DNA of 64,000 bases from Terriglobia bacterium (GTDB lineage Bacteria > Acidobacteriota > Terriglobia > UBA7540). Each line of letters opens with the position of its first letter. Within the stretch, counting starts at the first letter, position 1. The translations under genes and the position numbers were made by a program. Of this stretch, positions 63,710-64,000 are shown in pieces. The notes under the pieces were generated by a model. It saw nothing but the letters and a program-made list of their open reading frames with translations. It did no database searches and was not told the origin of the DNA. Location: contig JASHON010000028.1 in the NCBI GenBank assembly GCA_030041095.1, forward strand, positions 21,575-85,574, read 5' to 3'.

Positions 63710-64000
63710 ATGAGCTATCAGCGAAAATACATTCGCCGCACGCTCAGCAGGTAGGCTGTCCTGACTGGTTTGCTCGGCGGATGCTTGTTTCTCGCCGCTG
63801 ACGCCGCCCGGATCCTGATGCTTTGGGCCTATATCCTGGTTTTTTCCGCATTGCTGCTGGCTACGATGCTGTCGGTTGATCCCGAGCTTGCCCGCGAGCG
63901 GACGCATCCGCAAGCTGGCGGGCAGGATGGAAGATCGCTGTTTGGCGCTGGATTTCTGTTTCTTGTTACTGTGGGCTTCGCAGCGATGGACGTTGGACGG
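63710..64000 (+). CDS. ICMT-like membrane methyltransferase, 5' part, with in-frame TAG
   Basis: From ATG 63710 the frame reads MSYQRKYIRRTLSR, then TAG at 63752-63754, then AVLTGLLGGCLFLAADAARILMLWAY and SVDPELARERTHPQAGGQDG to the window edge. The second part looks like the isoprenylcysteine-carboxyl-methyltransferase/phospholipid-methyltransferase-like membrane family, in which the DPEL..ER..P..GG motif follows the second helix. Either the true start is a TTG just after the stop, or the gene has a nonsense codon. The 3' part is outside the window. Confidence 0.5.

Overview
The window looks like a chromosomal segment of an Acidobacteriota bacterium (Terriglobia/Bryobacterales-like soil lineage). 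The basis is a combination rather than one marker: a PadR regulator overlapping an ADOP-type FtsX/MacB permease, a very large Oar-like TonB-dependent receptor with a carboxypeptidase-regulatory N-terminus, hopanoid-associated genes (HpnK, HpnL-like, HpnI), a CRTAC1/FG-GAP protein, a secreted SCO1-type protein, and many secreted glycoside hydrolases. This is inference from family content; no 16S rRNA gene is present.

Layout. 0-18 kb is mostly housekeeping and envelope: the 3' end of otsA plus otsB (trehalose), hpnK/hpnL-like/hpnI, a tartrate/isopropylmalate-type dehydrogenase overlapping the start region of dapD, tRNA-Val, a MoxR-DUF58 pair, an MlaF-MlaD lipid-transport pair without its permease, NAD kinase, methyltransferases, a B12-binding radical SAM enzyme, a sigma-70 factor and an RRM protein. 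18.6-32.5 kb is a flexible region: PadR-ADOP, DUF899, AraC, methyltransferase, aldo/keto reductase, VOC protein, an ECF42-like sigma factor with two YCII partners, a GH54 enzyme, and eroded remains of an integrase, an HxlR regulator and a HicA toxin. 32.5-43 kb holds an unusual operon (acyl-CoA-dehydrogenase-like flavoprotein, signal-less PhnD-like binding protein, TusA-like/diiron fusion), a response regulator, a SCO1 protein, a PPIase-FG-GAP-UnbV protein, and a DUF3179 gene with an in-frame UGA. 43.8-63 kb is a glycan-use locus: carboxylesterase, GH2, RraA-like aldolase, enolase-superfamily dehydratase, SDR, RhaT-type transporter and FCD-GntR regulator on the minus strand, divergent from TonB receptor, GH16, GH39-like, GH35 and an alpha/beta-hydrolase on the plus strand.

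How the genes fit together. In the glycan locus the TonB receptor would import oligosaccharides produced by the secreted hydrolases; RhaT, SDR, dehydratase and RraA-type aldolase form a plausible non-phosphorylative deoxy-sugar or sugar-acid pathway; the FCD-GntR protein, whose gene is divergent from the receptor and sits next to a FadR-type operator-like site, is the likely regulator.

Most interesting signals. (1) The DUF3179 gene has TGA exactly where the family has the first Cys of its CPLC motif, and a hairpin with a GGTCT loop follows at selenocysteine-insertion spacing: a candidate new selenoprotein, with a simple nonsense mutation as the alternative. (2) The flavoprotein / cytosolic PhnD-like / TusA-diiron operon looks like an undescribed enzymatic system. 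(3) A 131-bp MITE-like repeat with inverted ends occurs three times, and one copy supplies the last 11 codons and stop of the FG-GAP gene.
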